64,000 nucleotides of DNA from Marisalimonas marina (GTDB taxonomy: Bacteria; Pseudomonadota; Alphaproteobacteria; Puniceispirillales; Marisalimonadaceae). Positions 1-9,016 of the stretch are shown piece after piece. The stretch lies in assembly GCA_038131365.1 (NCBI GenBank), contig JAYPPH010000002.1, forward strand, positions 336,602 through 400,601, written 5' to 3'. Every line of letters starts with the position of its first letter. The first letter of the stretch is position 1. The position numbers were made by a program, and so were the translations under genes. Under the pieces are notes generated by a model. That model had not been told where the DNA came from. It searched no databases and saw only the letters and a list, made by a program, of their open reading frames with translations.

Positions 1-838
1 ATCAGTAAAATCCACTCAGAAAATTACATCTGCAATGAAGATGGTTGCAGCTGCTAAATTAAGAAAAGCTCAAGAACAAGCCTTAGCTTCTAGACCCTAC
101 ACATCATTGATGGATAAAGTTGTATCAAAAATAGCATCTAAAATGTCTGGAAACACAATCGATCTTCTAACTGGGAAGACTGATAATAAAACTCAACTTA
201 TTGTAGTATTTTCTGCTGATAGGGGGTTGTGTGGTGGTTTTAACGGTTCCATAACCAGAGCTGTAAGAGCTGAAATAAAAAAATTAGAAGAAGATGGAAT
301 CAAAGTAAAATTATTGATGGTTGGTAAAAAGTCTGCTGACGCTCTTAACAGAGAATTTGGTCATCTTTTTGTAGAGAGAATTGATGGCAATTCAGCAAAA
401 CCAAACTATACAGATGCTGAGATTATTGCAAAAAAAATTATATCACTATTTGAAGATAATCAGTTTGGAGTTTGTAAGGTAATTTTCAATAAATTTGTTT
501 CAGCTATTACACAAGAAGTTACATTTAAATCACTTATACCAGCTGATATACAAGAGACTGAAACTGATGAAGTTGACTCAAATTCTATATATGAATTTGA
601 GCCCAGTGAAGAAGAAATTTTAAACGATTTATTACCTCGTAACTTAGCGACCCAATTGTTTAGCTCCCAAATGGAAAGCACTGCAAGTGAGTTGGCAGCT
701 AGAATGACAGCTATGGATAATGCTACTAGGAATGCGGGTGATATGATTGATAATCTTACACTTCAATATAATAGAACCAGACAAGCAGTTATTACTAAGG
801 AACTAATAGAAATTATATCTGGTGCTGAAGCACTATAA
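1..838 (+). CDS. atpG: ATP synthase F1 subunit gamma, 5' end missing
   Basis: The gamma subunit is the central rotor shaft of F1F0-ATP synthase, at the cytoplasmic face of the membrane. The window cuts the gene: the frame is open from base 2 and reads SVKSTQKITSAMKMVAAAKL, the conserved N-terminal helix of AtpG, so about a dozen residues are lost and the ATG at position 35 is internal. The second conserved signature is at the C terminus (TRQAVITKELIEIISGAEAL), which forms the other half of the rotor coiled coil. The stop lies 31 bases before the likely atpD start. The order gamma-beta-epsilon is that of the bacterial atp operon; delta and alpha would be expected just outside the window. Confidence 0.97.
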   Translation, partial: SVKSTQKITSAMKMVAAAKLRKAQEQALASRPYTSLMDKVVSKIASKMSGNTIDLLTGKTDNKTQLIVVFSADRGLCGGFNGSITRAVRAEIKKLEEDGIKVKLLMVGKKSADALNREFGHLFVERIDGNSAKPNYTDAEIIAKKIISLFEDNQFGVCKVIFNKFVSAITQEVTFKSLIPADIQETETDEVDSNSIYEFEPSEEEILNDLLPRNLATQLFSSQMESTASELAARMTAMDNATRNAGDMIDNLTLQYNRTRQAVITKELIEIISGAEAL

Positions 839-869
839 TAAATTGATCTTTAAATAAATGGAGAAAATT

Positions 870-2306
870 ATGGCCAAAAAATCATCTGGCAAACAAAATG
901 GAAAAATATCACAAGTGATTGGAGCGGTTGTTGATGTTGAATTTGAATCAGATTTACCATTAATTTTAGATGCTTTAGAGGTTGATAATGGTGGTCAAAA
1001 ACTAATTTTAGAGGTTGCTCAACACCTTGGTGAAAACGAGGTCAGAACTATTGCTATGGATAGTACTGATGGTTTGGTAAGAGGCATGGAGGTAGTACAA
1101 ACTGGTGCTCCTATAACAGTTCCTGTAGGTCCAGAAACTCTTGGTAGAATATTAAATGTTGTTGGTGATCCAGTTGATGATGGTAAGCCAGTCAAGTCTA
1201 AAACAACTCTTCCAATTCATAGAGATGCTCCTGAATACGTAGACCAATCTACTTCTGCTGATATATTAGTTACAGGAATAAAAGTAGTTGATCTTTTAGC
1301 TCCTTACGCCAAGGGTGGTAAAATTGGCCTTTTTGGTGGTGCAGGTGTGGGTAAAACAGTTCTAATTATGGAACTGATTAATAATGTTGCTAAGGCTCAT
1401 GGTGGTTACTCTGTATTCGCGGGAGTTGGTGAAAGAACACGAGAGGGTAATGACCTTTTTCATGAGATGGTTGAATCAGGCGTTATTGTACCTGATGGTC
1501 CAGGATCTAAAGCTGCATTAGTATATGGACAAATGAACGAGCCTCCTGGAGCAAGAGCAAGGGTTGCTCTAACAGGTTTAACACTAGCTGAGTACTTTAG
1601 AGATCAAGAAGGTCAAGACGTTCTTTTCTTTGTGGATAATATATTTAGGTTTACACAGGCTGGATCAGAGGTATCTGCGCTATTAGGTAGAATTCCATCT
1701 GCTGTGGGTTATCAACCTACTCTAGCAACTGACATGGGAGCCTTACAGGAAAGAATTACAACAACAACTAAAGGTTCTATTACTTCTGTTCAAGCGATCT
1801 ATGTTCCAGCTGATGACTTGACAGATCCAGCGCCTGCAACTTCTTTTGCTCACTTGGATGCAACAACTGTTTTATCTAGACAAATTGCAGAAATTGGTAT
1901 TTATCCTGCTGTTGACCCCCTTGATTCTACTTCAAGAATGTTAGACCCACGAATTGTAGGTGAAGAACATTATAATGTTGCTAGACAAGTTCAAGAAGTT
2001 CTTCAGCAATATAAATCTCTTCAAGATATTATAGCAATATTAGGAATGGATGAACTATCAGAAGAAGATAAATTAGTTGTGAATAGAGCTAGAAAAATAC
2101 AAAGATTCTTATCTCAACCATTCCATGTGGCTGAAGTTTTCACTGGTTCACCTGGTGTTTTGGTTCCATTAGAAGAGACAATCAAAGGTTTTAAAGCTAT
2201 AGCAGATGGTGAATATGATGATCTACCTGAAGCTGCTTTTTATATGGTTGGTACAATTGATGAAGCGATAGCAAAATCTAAAAAATTAGCTAAAGATGCT
2301 GCTTAA
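870..2306 (+). CDS. atpD: ATP synthase F1 subunit beta
   Basis: This is the catalytic subunit of F1-ATPase. The Walker A motif GGAGVGKT is near residue 156, the Walker B region is LLFFVD-like (DVLFFVDNIFRFTQAG), and the DELSEED lever that contacts gamma is near residue 394. I prefer the ATG at 870 over the in-frame ATG at 858. GGAG at 860-863 sits six bases before 870 as a ribosome binding site, and the protein then starts MAKKSSGKQNGK. The resulting 478 residues are normal for the family. It is followed 28 bases later by atpC. Confidence 0.97.
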   Translation: MAKKSSGKQNGKISQVIGAVVDVEFESDLPLILDALEVDNGGQKLILEVAQHLGENEVRTIAMDSTDGLVRGMEVVQTGAPITVPVGPETLGRILNVVGDPVDDGKPVKSKTTLPIHRDAPEYVDQSTSADILVTGIKVVDLLAPYAKGGKIGLFGGAGVGKTVLIMELINNVAKAHGGYSVFAGVGERTREGNDLFHEMVESGVIVPDGPGSKAALVYGQMNEPPGARARVALTGLTLAEYFRDQEGQDVLFFVDNIFRFTQAGSEVSALLGRIPSAVGYQPTLATDMGALQERITTTTKGSITSVQAIYVPADDLTDPAPATSFAHLDATTVLSRQIAEIGIYPAVDPLDSTSRMLDPRIVGEEHYNVARQVQEVLQQYKSLQDIIAILGMDELSEEDKLVVNRARKIQRFLSQPFHVAEVFTGSPGVLVPLEETIKGFKAIADGEYDDLPEAAFYMVGTIDEAIAKSKKLAKDAA

Positions 2307-2334
2307 AATTATAATTTGTTATCAAGAGGTTTAG

Positions 2335-2733
2335 ATGTCAGAAACAACTAATTTAGAAATAGTAACCCCTTCAATGGTCATTGTTTCTGAACCAGTAGAA
2401 ATGGTTGTCGTACCAGGTGCTGATGGGCAAATCGGTGCTTTACCCAGGCATTCTAAAATAATGTCAACTCTTCATAGAGGGATTGTGGATATTTTTCATG
2501 ATAATAAAATTTCTTCTAGGGTAATGATTGATGGTGGTATTGTAGAAATTAATGAGAGCTCTGTTATTATTCTAGCAGAAAGAGCAGAAAAACTAGATAA
2601 AGCAAATAAGCAAATTTTAGAAGAAAAACTCTTAGATTTTAAGTCTCAAGAAAAAGACCCAGATCCAAATGTATCTAGTTTAGCTCTCAAAAATTCTTCA
2701 TTCATATCTGCTGTAATTGAAAATATTAATTAA
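2335..2733 (+). CDS. atpC: ATP synthase F1 subunit epsilon
   Basis: The epsilon subunit couples gamma to the c-ring and can inhibit ATP hydrolysis. The N-terminal beta-sandwich is recognisable from LEIVTPSMVIVSEPVEMVVVP followed by the turn GADGQIGALPRHSKI, a hallmark of the family. The C-terminal helical part (residues about 85-132) is weakly conserved, as usual. An AGAGG Shine-Dalgarno-like stretch precedes the ATG. It is the last gene of the atp operon. The next gene is convergent and, if its frameshift is corrected, ends only about one base away. Confidence 0.95.
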   Translation: MSETTNLEIVTPSMVIVSEPVEMVVVPGADGQIGALPRHSKIMSTLHRGIVDIFHDNKISSRVMIDGGIVEINESSVIILAERAEKLDKANKQILEEKLLDFKSQEKDPDPNVSSLALKNSSFISAVIENIN

Positions 2734-2759
2734 TTTATTTAGATAATATTTTTTCTATC

Positions 2760-4022
2760 TTAGAACCTATTTCTAACAATTCTATCATCATGATTGGTAG
2801 ATGCATTTAACATTATACCAATTGGCTTACTATCTATAGTGTATGGCAAAGATAGGCTGCATCCATTCATGTAATTAGCAAGAGTTGTATTTTTAAGTGA
2901 GATAAGATTTACTTTATCGTAGAATTCCTCATTTTTACAATCTTTAATTAGGGGAGGTGTAATAGAAACTGTTGGTAATAGTAAAAAATTATTCCCCAAA
3001 AAATTATTAAATTGATCTATTAATTTTTTTCTCTCTTCACAAAGTTTAACATATTCAACTGCCGTAACTTTATTGGCTCTATCCATACGTCTAGAAACAT
3101 TAGGATCAATCAAATGTTTTTTACTAGTATAAGCATCAAAATATTCTGCTTGAGATTCTACAGCTGCAAATTGCCATAATGGAATTTTTTGATATTTGTC
3201 CAAAAGAGGGATATCACTCTCTAAGACATCAAAGCCACTTTCAATAATTTTATTCTTTGCAGCCTCAAACCCCTCTTTCACTTCTGGTTCGATATTTTCA
3301 AAACCAAAATTATTAGGGATAATTATTTTTATATCATTTTTATCTGATTTTTTAGGTTTTAGAGTAGATTTGTTCCGCATTGTTTCAAAACCTAATCTAC
3401 AGAGTTTTACATTTTTGGCCATTAACCCAACACTATCCAAACTTGTTGACAAAACAAGCACACCCTCTCTTGAGATGCTATCTTGTGTTGGTTTAAATCC
3501 AGTTATGCCAGTGAAGGCTGCGGGTATTCTAGTTGATCCACCAGTATCTGTTCCAATTGTGATGTCTGATACTCCAAGGGCTATTGATACGGCACCACCT
3601 GAAGTAGAGCCACCAGGCACCGCGTTTTTAAAAATTGGATTAGAGGGTGTTCCATAATGTGGATTTATACCCAAGCCAGAGTATGCTAATTCTGTCATAT
3701 TAGTATGTCCTAGAAGTAAGCCTCCAGCATTTCGAATCAAAGAAATGCATTTTGCATCTTGTTTAGCATCTCCATCATTTATAAATTTCGTTCCACCTTT
3801 AGTTTTATATCCTTTTACATCAAATAAATCTTTTACAGATATTATGAGTCCCTTTAATTTACCTTCCTTAAGTTCATTAATTTTATCTAACTGTTCATTA
3901 AAATCTTTCTCGAAAAGTTGTGTAAAAATACTTTCAAATATTGCAGGATCATTTTGAATTTTTTTTAATATCTTATTAACTTTGTTAATTAGAATTTCAG
4001 ATTTAAAATTATCTTTTCTCAT
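2760..4022 (-). CDS. Amidase-signature family hydrolase, probable 3' frameshift
   Basis: This is a Ser-Ser-Lys amidase of the amidase-signature superfamily, which hydrolyses amide bonds; the substrate is unknown. The catalytic lysine is in VKDLFDVKGYKTKGG and the signature GGSTSGGAVSIALGVSDITIG carries the serine pair. The reading frame ends NHDDRIVRNRF. Dropping one base near 2780 gives NHDDELLEIGSKIEKILSK with a stop at 2735-2737, which is the expected tail of this family. The gene therefore probably carries a one-base insertion or sequencing error near its end. It lies six bases downstream of rppH on the same strand, so the two may be co-transcribed. Confidence 0.85.
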   Translation of the reverse strand: MRKDNFKSEILINKVNKILKKIQNDPAIFESIFTQLFEKDFNEQLDKINELKEGKLKGLIISVKDLFDVKGYKTKGGTKFINDGDAKQDAKCISLIRNAGGLLLGHTNMTELAYSGLGINPHYGTPSNPIFKNAVPGGSTSGGAVSIALGVSDITIGTDTGGSTRIPAAFTGITGFKPTQDSISREGVLVLSTSLDSVGLMAKNVKLCRLGFETMRNKSTLKPKKSDKNDIKIIIPNNFGFENIEPEVKEGFEAAKNKIIESGFDVLESDIPLLDKYQKIPLWQFAAVESQAEYFDAYTSKKHLIDPNVSRRMDRANKVTAVEYVKLCEERKKLIDQFNNFLGNNFLLLPTVSITPPLIKDCKNEEFYDKVNLISLKNTTLANYMNGCSLSLPYTIDSKPIGIMLNASTNHDDRIVRNRF

Positions 4023-4027
4023 TATTA

Positions 4028-4534
4028 TTATATGTGTGCTGCATTAAAATTGTTTAAGATAGGAATAAATATCTTATTTATTTTCTCATAAACATCTTTC
4101 TTAAAAAAAATTGCTTTTTCAGGTAAATGTTCAGGATTGAGCCATACCCAATTTTTAAATTCTGGATGTTTTGTATTAATATTAATTTCTTTATCATCTC
4201 CTAAGAAGTGAAATAAAAGCCATCTTTGTTTTTGACCTCTATATTTGCCGTCCCAAAGTTTATCCGCTAGAGGTAGTGGTATGTCATAATAAATCCATTC
4301 TGGGTATTCACTCACGAATTCAACATTAACAATACTAGTTTCTTCCTTTAATTCTCTAAAACCAGCTTCAATTGCTAGCTCTCCATCATCAATTCCACCC
4401 TGGGGGAGTTGCCATGCTTCTGCTTTGTTATCCAGACGTTGACCACAAAATACCTGACCTAATTTGTTGAAAACCATAAGACCTACGCATGATCTATAAG
4501 GTCTTTCTAAAAGTGGCATTTTTGTAATTGGCAT
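4028..4534 (-). CDS. rppH: RNA pyrophosphohydrolase (Nudix)
   Basis: RppH removes pyrophosphate from the 5' triphosphate end of mRNAs, which opens them to RNase E decay. The full Nudix box is present at residues 46-68 (GGIDDGELAIEAGFRELKEE), including the catalytic REL.EE core. The N-terminal RSCVGLMVFNKLGQVFCGQR and the downstream WLLFHFLGDD segment match the RppH/NudH subfamily rather than other Nudix hydrolases. The length of 168 residues is typical. The start codon overlaps the stop of ctpA by one base (TAATG), which indicates translational coupling. The ctpA-rppH linkage is common in Alphaproteobacteria. Confidence 0.93.
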   Translation of the reverse strand: MPITKMPLLERPYRSCVGLMVFNKLGQVFCGQRLDNKAEAWQLPQGGIDDGELAIEAGFRELKEETSIVNVEFVSEYPEWIYYDIPLPLADKLWDGKYRGQKQRWLLFHFLGDDKEININTKHPEFKNWVWLNPEHLPEKAIFFKKDVYEKINKIFIPILNNFNAAHI

Positions 4535-5904
4535 TATTGATTTCTGACAGTATCGTTTTCGTTAATGTTAACTGATTGATTTATAAATGCAGTTGAGGTC
4601 TTTTTGGTCTTATTACTAAACAGATGAATACCTCTAATTAGATCAACTGCTCTTGAAATTTGATTATCTTGTAGAAGCTTTTCCGAAGGGGTGATCTCAG
4701 ATTTTTTATTGTCTTCTGTTTTGGTTGTACTATTCTTTTTATCTAAGGCACCTCTAAGATTTTCTTCACGTCCTCTTTCCAATCCTTCTTTTTTTAGGTC
4801 AGTTATACCTGCCTCTACTTTAATATCTGGCTCTATTCCTTTTGCTTGAATCGAAACCCCGCTGGGTGTGTAATATCTAGCTGTTGTTAGACGCATTGCT
4901 CCGTTACCTGGAAGTGGAATTATTGACTGAACAGAACCTTTACCAAAACTCCTGGTTCCAACTATTATTGCTCTAGCATGGTCCTTAAGAGCACCAGCAA
5001 CTATTTCACTAGCAGACGCTGAACCGCTATTAATTAAAACTATAAGAGGTTTACCGTTTATTATGTCACCTTTCTTAGCAAACACTCTTGAAGTATCATC
5101 GGGTTTCCTGCCTTGGGTAGAAACAATTTCTCCTTGATTAAGAAACGCGTCAGTAACAGAAATAGATTGGTTTAAAAGGCCTCCAGGATTATTTCTCAAA
5201 TCAAGAATCAGGCCTTGAAATTTATCTCCTAATTCTTTTTTAATTTCATTAATAGATTTTTCCATTCCTGAAGTTGTTGTATCTGAAAAGGTTGTTAACC
5301 TGACATAGCCTATATTATTTATAATTTCATGTTTAACGGATCTTATTTTTATAACATCTCTAATGATTTCAACGTCAAAAGGATCCTTTTCCCCACGGAC
5401 AACCGTTATTGTAATTTTGCTTTTAACTGGTCCTCTCAGTCTAGATACTGCTTCGTTAATTGTAAGACCTTTGATTGATTCCCCATTAATGCCTATAATT
5501 AAATCGCCAGGTTGCATGCCGGCATTTGCTGCAGGTGTGTCATCAATAGGAGAAACAACTTTTACAAAGCCCCCTTCCATCGTAATTTCTATACCTAATC
5601 CCCCAAAGGTTCCCTTTGTTTTTACTTGCATATCTTTATATGACTCAGGGCTTAAATATGAAGAGTGAGGATCTAAAGATTGAAGCATCCCTGAAATGGC
5701 TGATTCTATTAATTCTTTATCTGTGATTTCTTCCACATACTGTTCTTGAACTCTTTGAAAAACATCTCCAAATAGATTTAGTTGTTTATATGTTTCTTGA
5801 CGATTATTTTGGGCGCTTACATTATCTAAAGAAACAAAAAGAATACTAAAAAATAACAAGGCTATAAAAAAGCTATGATTTTTATTTAATTTAATTTTAA
5901 GCAT
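4534..5904 (-). CDS. ctpA: Carboxy-terminal processing protease (S41)
   Basis: This is a periplasmic serine protease of the S41/CTP family, which trims or degrades proteins from their C termini. A signal/anchor helix spans residues 11-31. A PDZ domain at about 98-172 contains GGLGIEI and QPGDLIIGINGE. The catalytic Ser297 lies in NSGSASASEI and the general-base Lys322 in SFGKGSVQ, 25 residues apart as in characterised members. The C-terminal 80 residues are charged and low in complexity. In related genomes an envC-type M23 gene often sits between gpmI and ctpA; here that position is empty (79 bases) and an M23 gene lies 8 kb away. Confidence 0.93.
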   Translation of the reverse strand: MLKIKLNKNHSFFIALLFFSILFVSLDNVSAQNNRQETYKQLNLFGDVFQRVQEQYVEEITDKELIESAISGMLQSLDPHSSYLSPESYKDMQVKTKGTFGGLGIEITMEGGFVKVVSPIDDTPAANAGMQPGDLIIGINGESIKGLTINEAVSRLRGPVKSKITITVVRGEKDPFDVEIIRDVIKIRSVKHEIINNIGYVRLTTFSDTTTSGMEKSINEIKKELGDKFQGLILDLRNNPGGLLNQSISVTDAFLNQGEIVSTQGRKPDDTSRVFAKKGDIINGKPLIVLINSGSASASEIVAGALKDHARAIIVGTRSFGKGSVQSIIPLPGNGAMRLTTARYYTPSGVSIQAKGIEPDIKVEAGITDLKKEGLERGREENLRGALDKKNSTTKTEDNKKSEITPSEKLLQDNQISRAVDLIRGIHLFSNKTKKTSTAFINQSVNINENDTVRNQ

Positions 5905-5983
5905 TTAAATAAATCCTAAATCTAGTAATTTTCTGTTCTAAAAATAATTATAGAAGATAATTAAAGTAGTCACTATATAAAAA

Positions 5984-7516
5984 TTATCTTTTTAATAATG
6001 ATTCACCGTTCATAGAACTAGGTGATTTTATAGACATAAGTTCTAGAATTGTTGGGCCAATATCAGCAAGTTTTCCATTTTTTAATTTTAAATCACTATT
6101 TTGTGATATGAGGATAAGTGGCACCTTATTACAAGTATGAGATGTATGCGGCATTTTAGTTTCAGTATCGATCATAGTTTCACTATTTCCATGATCAGCA
6201 GTAAGCAACATAATCCCATTAAGACTATCTAGTGTTGTTTTTATATTACCTACACACTTATCAACAGTCTCAACTGCTTTTATTGTAGCTTTCAAATCAC
6301 CTGTGTGACCTACCATGTCAGGGTTTGCAAAGTTAACAATAATAAGATCATATTTTTTACTTTTTAGAGCTTTTATTAATTCAAATTCTACTTGGCTTGC
6401 AGACATTTCAGGTTTCAAGTCATAAGTGGCTACCTTTGGAGAAGGAACCATTACTCTTGTTTCCCCAGGATAGACTGTTTCTTTGCCTCCATTAAAAAAA
6501 AACGTAACGTGAGGATATTTTTCTGTTTCTGCTAATCTAAGTTGTTTAAGATTTTCTTTAGAGACAATTTCTCCAAGCGTGTTCTGAATTTCTTCACTTG
6601 TAAAAATGCTATCCATGAATTTTGAAATTTCGGTTGAATATTCTGTCATTCCCAAATTATTTGTCAAAACTGGTGTATTAATAGTCTTTGAAAATTTATC
6701 AAAACCAGGGTTTATAAATGGCATAAGTAATTCTCTTACCCTATCAGCTCGGAAGTTAATCATCATGAGGCTGTCACCTTCAGATATTCCTTTGTAATCA
6801 CCTATAACTGTAGGTGAAATAAACTCATCAGTTTCATTACTTTCATATGCTTTCCGAATGGCAGTGCTTACATCATCTTCTTTTCTTGTGTATTTACCAT
6901 ATGCAATAAGATCAAAAGATTTTTTAACTCTATCCCATCTATTATCCCGATCCATTGCAAAATATCTTCCAACTAGGGTTACTATATTAATTGATTTTGG
7001 GAGTTGAGATTCAAATTCTTTGATCAAATAACCTAATTGTTTTGGAGAGCTATCTCTTCCATCTGAAAAAATGTGCAAAACTGTTTTTAAATTTTTCTCA
7101 TGTAATAATTTTGCCATTCCAATGATATGATTGCAATGAGAATGGACACCGCCATCACTGCATAATCCAAGTAAATGGACTGTTTTATCTTTCTTATGAT
7201 TTGATAAAAAATTTTGAAAATTTTTATTTGTTTTTATTTGATCATCTGAAAAAGCTCTATCTATTTTTGGTAAAGTTTGAAGAACAACTCTACCTGATCC
7301 TAGATTCATGTGACCTACTTCTGAATTTCCGACTTGACCTTTAGGTAAGCCAACAGCTTCTCCAGATGCATCCAAGGTTGAGTAAGGGTAATTTTTAGAT
7401 AAATAATCAAAATTAGGTGTTTGAGCGAGTTCAACAGCATTAAATTCTGATTTTTTGTCTATTCCCCAACCATCCATTATACATAAAACTACCGGTTTGT
7501 TTTGTGTCTTATTCAT
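5984..7516 (-). CDS. gpmI: 2,3-bisphosphoglycerate-independent phosphoglycerate mutase
   Basis: This cytoplasmic glycolytic enzyme interconverts 3- and 2-phosphoglycerate through a phosphoserine intermediate and two Mn ions. Asp15 in IMDGWG is the first metal ligand and Ser64 in VGNSEVGHMN is the phosphorylated serine. The C-terminal metal cluster is visible in NFANPDMVGHTGDLKAT and TADHGNSETM. The length of 510 residues is standard. No cofactor-dependent mutase is seen in the window. It is followed on the same strand by ctpA after 79 bases. Confidence 0.96.
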   Translation of the reverse strand: MNKTQNKPVVLCIMDGWGIDKKSEFNAVELAQTPNFDYLSKNYPYSTLDASGEAVGLPKGQVGNSEVGHMNLGSGRVVLQTLPKIDRAFSDDQIKTNKNFQNFLSNHKKDKTVHLLGLCSDGGVHSHCNHIIGMAKLLHEKNLKTVLHIFSDGRDSSPKQLGYLIKEFESQLPKSINIVTLVGRYFAMDRDNRWDRVKKSFDLIAYGKYTRKEDDVSTAIRKAYESNETDEFISPTVIGDYKGISEGDSLMMINFRADRVRELLMPFINPGFDKFSKTINTPVLTNNLGMTEYSTEISKFMDSIFTSEEIQNTLGEIVSKENLKQLRLAETEKYPHVTFFFNGGKETVYPGETRVMVPSPKVATYDLKPEMSASQVEFELIKALKSKKYDLIIVNFANPDMVGHTGDLKATIKAVETVDKCVGNIKTTLDSLNGIMLLTADHGNSETMIDTETKMPHTSHTCNKVPLILISQNSDLKLKNGKLADIGPTILELMSIKSPSSMNGESLLKR

Positions 7517-7537
7517 AAATTAAACTTTCAATCTCAA

Positions 7538-7987
7538 CTATTTATGATAGGGGTGACCCTGAATAATAGTTTCTATCCTATATATTTGTTCAGCAATCAT
7601 CATCTTTACCATCTGATGAGGCCAAGTTAGTTTTCCCAATGCAATAATTTTATCTGCCCTTCTTTTTATTTGATCACCATTTCCAAATGCTCCACCAATT
7701 GCAAAGTTTATATACGCAATATTATTATTTCTCCAATCAAGCACCATTTTGGCTAATTCAGGGCTAGTTAGATTTTCACCTTGCTCATCTAATAAAACCA
7801 GTCGTCCATTTGAGGGTGTTGAGCTTATTAACTTTAGTCCTTCTTCTTCTATCTTTTTTTGCTTATTATTAAGTTTTATTTCATATTGTTTAATCTCAAT
7901 ATTTTTTATTCTTTTTAAATATTTTAAAGTGATTAGATCTTCTTGTTGAGTTTTTGTTTTGCCAATTGCTGAAATAATATATTTCAT
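7538..7987 (-). CDS. rlmH: 23S rRNA (pseudouridine1915-N3)-methyltransferase
   Basis: RlmH is a SPOUT methyltransferase acting on helix 69 of 23S rRNA in assembled ribosomes. The trefoil-knot SAM site is visible in VLLDEQGENLTSPELA, FAIGGAFGNGDQIKRRAD and KLTWPHQMVKMMIAEQIYR, and the protein ends with the conserved HPYHK. The length of 149 residues is normal. It lies four bases after rsfS and 21 bases before gpmI on the minus strand, an arrangement conserved across Alphaproteobacteria. Confidence 0.95.
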   Translation of the reverse strand: MKYIISAIGKTKTQQEDLITLKYLKRIKNIEIKQYEIKLNNKQKKIEEEGLKLISSTPSNGRLVLLDEQGENLTSPELAKMVLDWRNNNIAYINFAIGGAFGNGDQIKRRADKIIALGKLTWPHQMVKMMIAEQIYRIETIIQGHPYHK

Positions 7988-7990
7988 CTT

Positions 7991-8365
7991 TTAATTTTTT
8001 ATTATATCGGAAGTAACTTCCTCAACACTTTTTTCCCACATTTTTTCTAAACTATAAAAATCTCTTACTTCAGGACGAAAGATATGAACCAAAATATCGT
8101 TTGCATCAATTAACACCCAGTCACCATTTGACATTCCTTCAGGTGAAGGTGTTTTTATACCTGCTTCTTTATATTTTTTTATTAGATTATTTGCCATTGC
8201 AGTTACTTGTCTTACAGTATTGCCGCTAGCTACTATCATATAATCTGCAATACTACTCCTTCCAATAAGATCAATGCTGACTATGTCAATGCCTTTATCA
8301 TTTTCTAAAGATTTCAAGGTAAACTTTAATAATTGTTTAGAGGATAAAGTCTTTGGTTTTTTCAT
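7991..8365 (-). CDS. rsfS: Ribosomal silencing factor RsfS
   Basis: RsfS binds ribosomal protein L14 and blocks subunit joining under starvation. Family landmarks are the central SIADYMIVASGNTVRQVTAM and the segment DWVLIDANDILVHIFRPEVR followed by FYSLEKMW. The length of 124 residues fits. It is packed between nadD (six bases upstream) and rlmH (three bases apart), the usual order for this family. Confidence 0.95.
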   Translation of the reverse strand: MKKPKTLSSKQLLKFTLKSLENDKGIDIVSIDLIGRSSIADYMIVASGNTVRQVTAMANNLIKKYKEAGIKTPSPEGMSNGDWVLIDANDILVHIFRPEVRDFYSLEKMWEKSVEEVTSDIIKN

Positions 8366-8371
8366 TTAATA

Positions 8372-9016
8372 TTATTCCATTATAGTTAAGTTATTAATTT
8401 TACGTAATTCTGTTGATGAGATGGCTAATAATTTATTTTTAATAAAAACCCAGATGGGTTTATTATAATTAAATATAATTTTACTTTTTGATGTTTTAAG
8501 TCTTTTGCCAAGGTATCTTGTTTTTTGAGTATTAATAAATGAGCTTAAAAAACCTGGTCTAGAAATAACAGCAACATATACTCCTTGAGCGATTGATGTT
8601 GGGTAAAGCCATTTATTAAAATTATCTAATATATCGCTCCCCATTAACCACACAAATTTAACTTTTCTTGATTTACTATTTAAAAAACAAACAGTTTTAT
8701 AAGAGGCATAAAGTTTATTTTTTTCTTCCAAATCCAGTACTTTTATATATGAAAATTTATGTGTTAATAGCCTAGCATAAGCTAACCTTTTGTCAAAACA
8801 CTCCATTTCGAGGGTAGATTTGAGTCTGTTTTGTGGAGCGACAAGCCACCAAATTTCATCTAAGCCAAGATTTTTTTTTGCAGTATTACTAATATGAAGA
8901 TGCCCTTCATGAGCAGGGTTAAATGATCCGCCAAGAATACCAACTTTTCTATTTCTATTAAACGAGTAACATTTGGGAATATTATTTTTAAAAGAAGCTT
9001 TGAAATTATTAATCAC
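8372..9016 (-). CDS. nadD: Nicotinate-mononucleotide adenylyltransferase
   Basis: NadD adenylates nicotinate mononucleotide to deamido-NAD in NAD synthesis. The nucleotidyltransferase signature GGSFNPAHEGHLH is at residues 29-41 (the GxFDPxHxGH type), and the C-terminal ISSTELR is the SSTxxR motif that binds ATP phosphates. The N-terminal 25 residues are longer and more basic than in many homologues. The start overlaps the proA stop by eight bases, so translation is probably coupled. Confidence 0.9.
   Translation of the reverse strand: MINNFKASFKNNIPKCYSFNRNRKVGILGGSFNPAHEGHLHISNTAKKNLGLDEIWWLVAPQNRLKSTLEMECFDKRLAYARLLTHKFSYIKVLDLEEKNKLYASYKTVCFLNSKSRKVKFVWLMGSDILDNFNKWLYPTSIAQGVYVAVISRPGFLSSFINTQKTRYLGKRLKTSKSKIIFNYNKPIWVFIKNKLLAISSTELRKINNLTIME

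Noticed and set aside
3196..3657. Plus-strand open frame of about 153 codons inside the amidase
   Set aside because: It is antisense to a clearly recognised amidase, has no family resemblance and no ribosome binding site.
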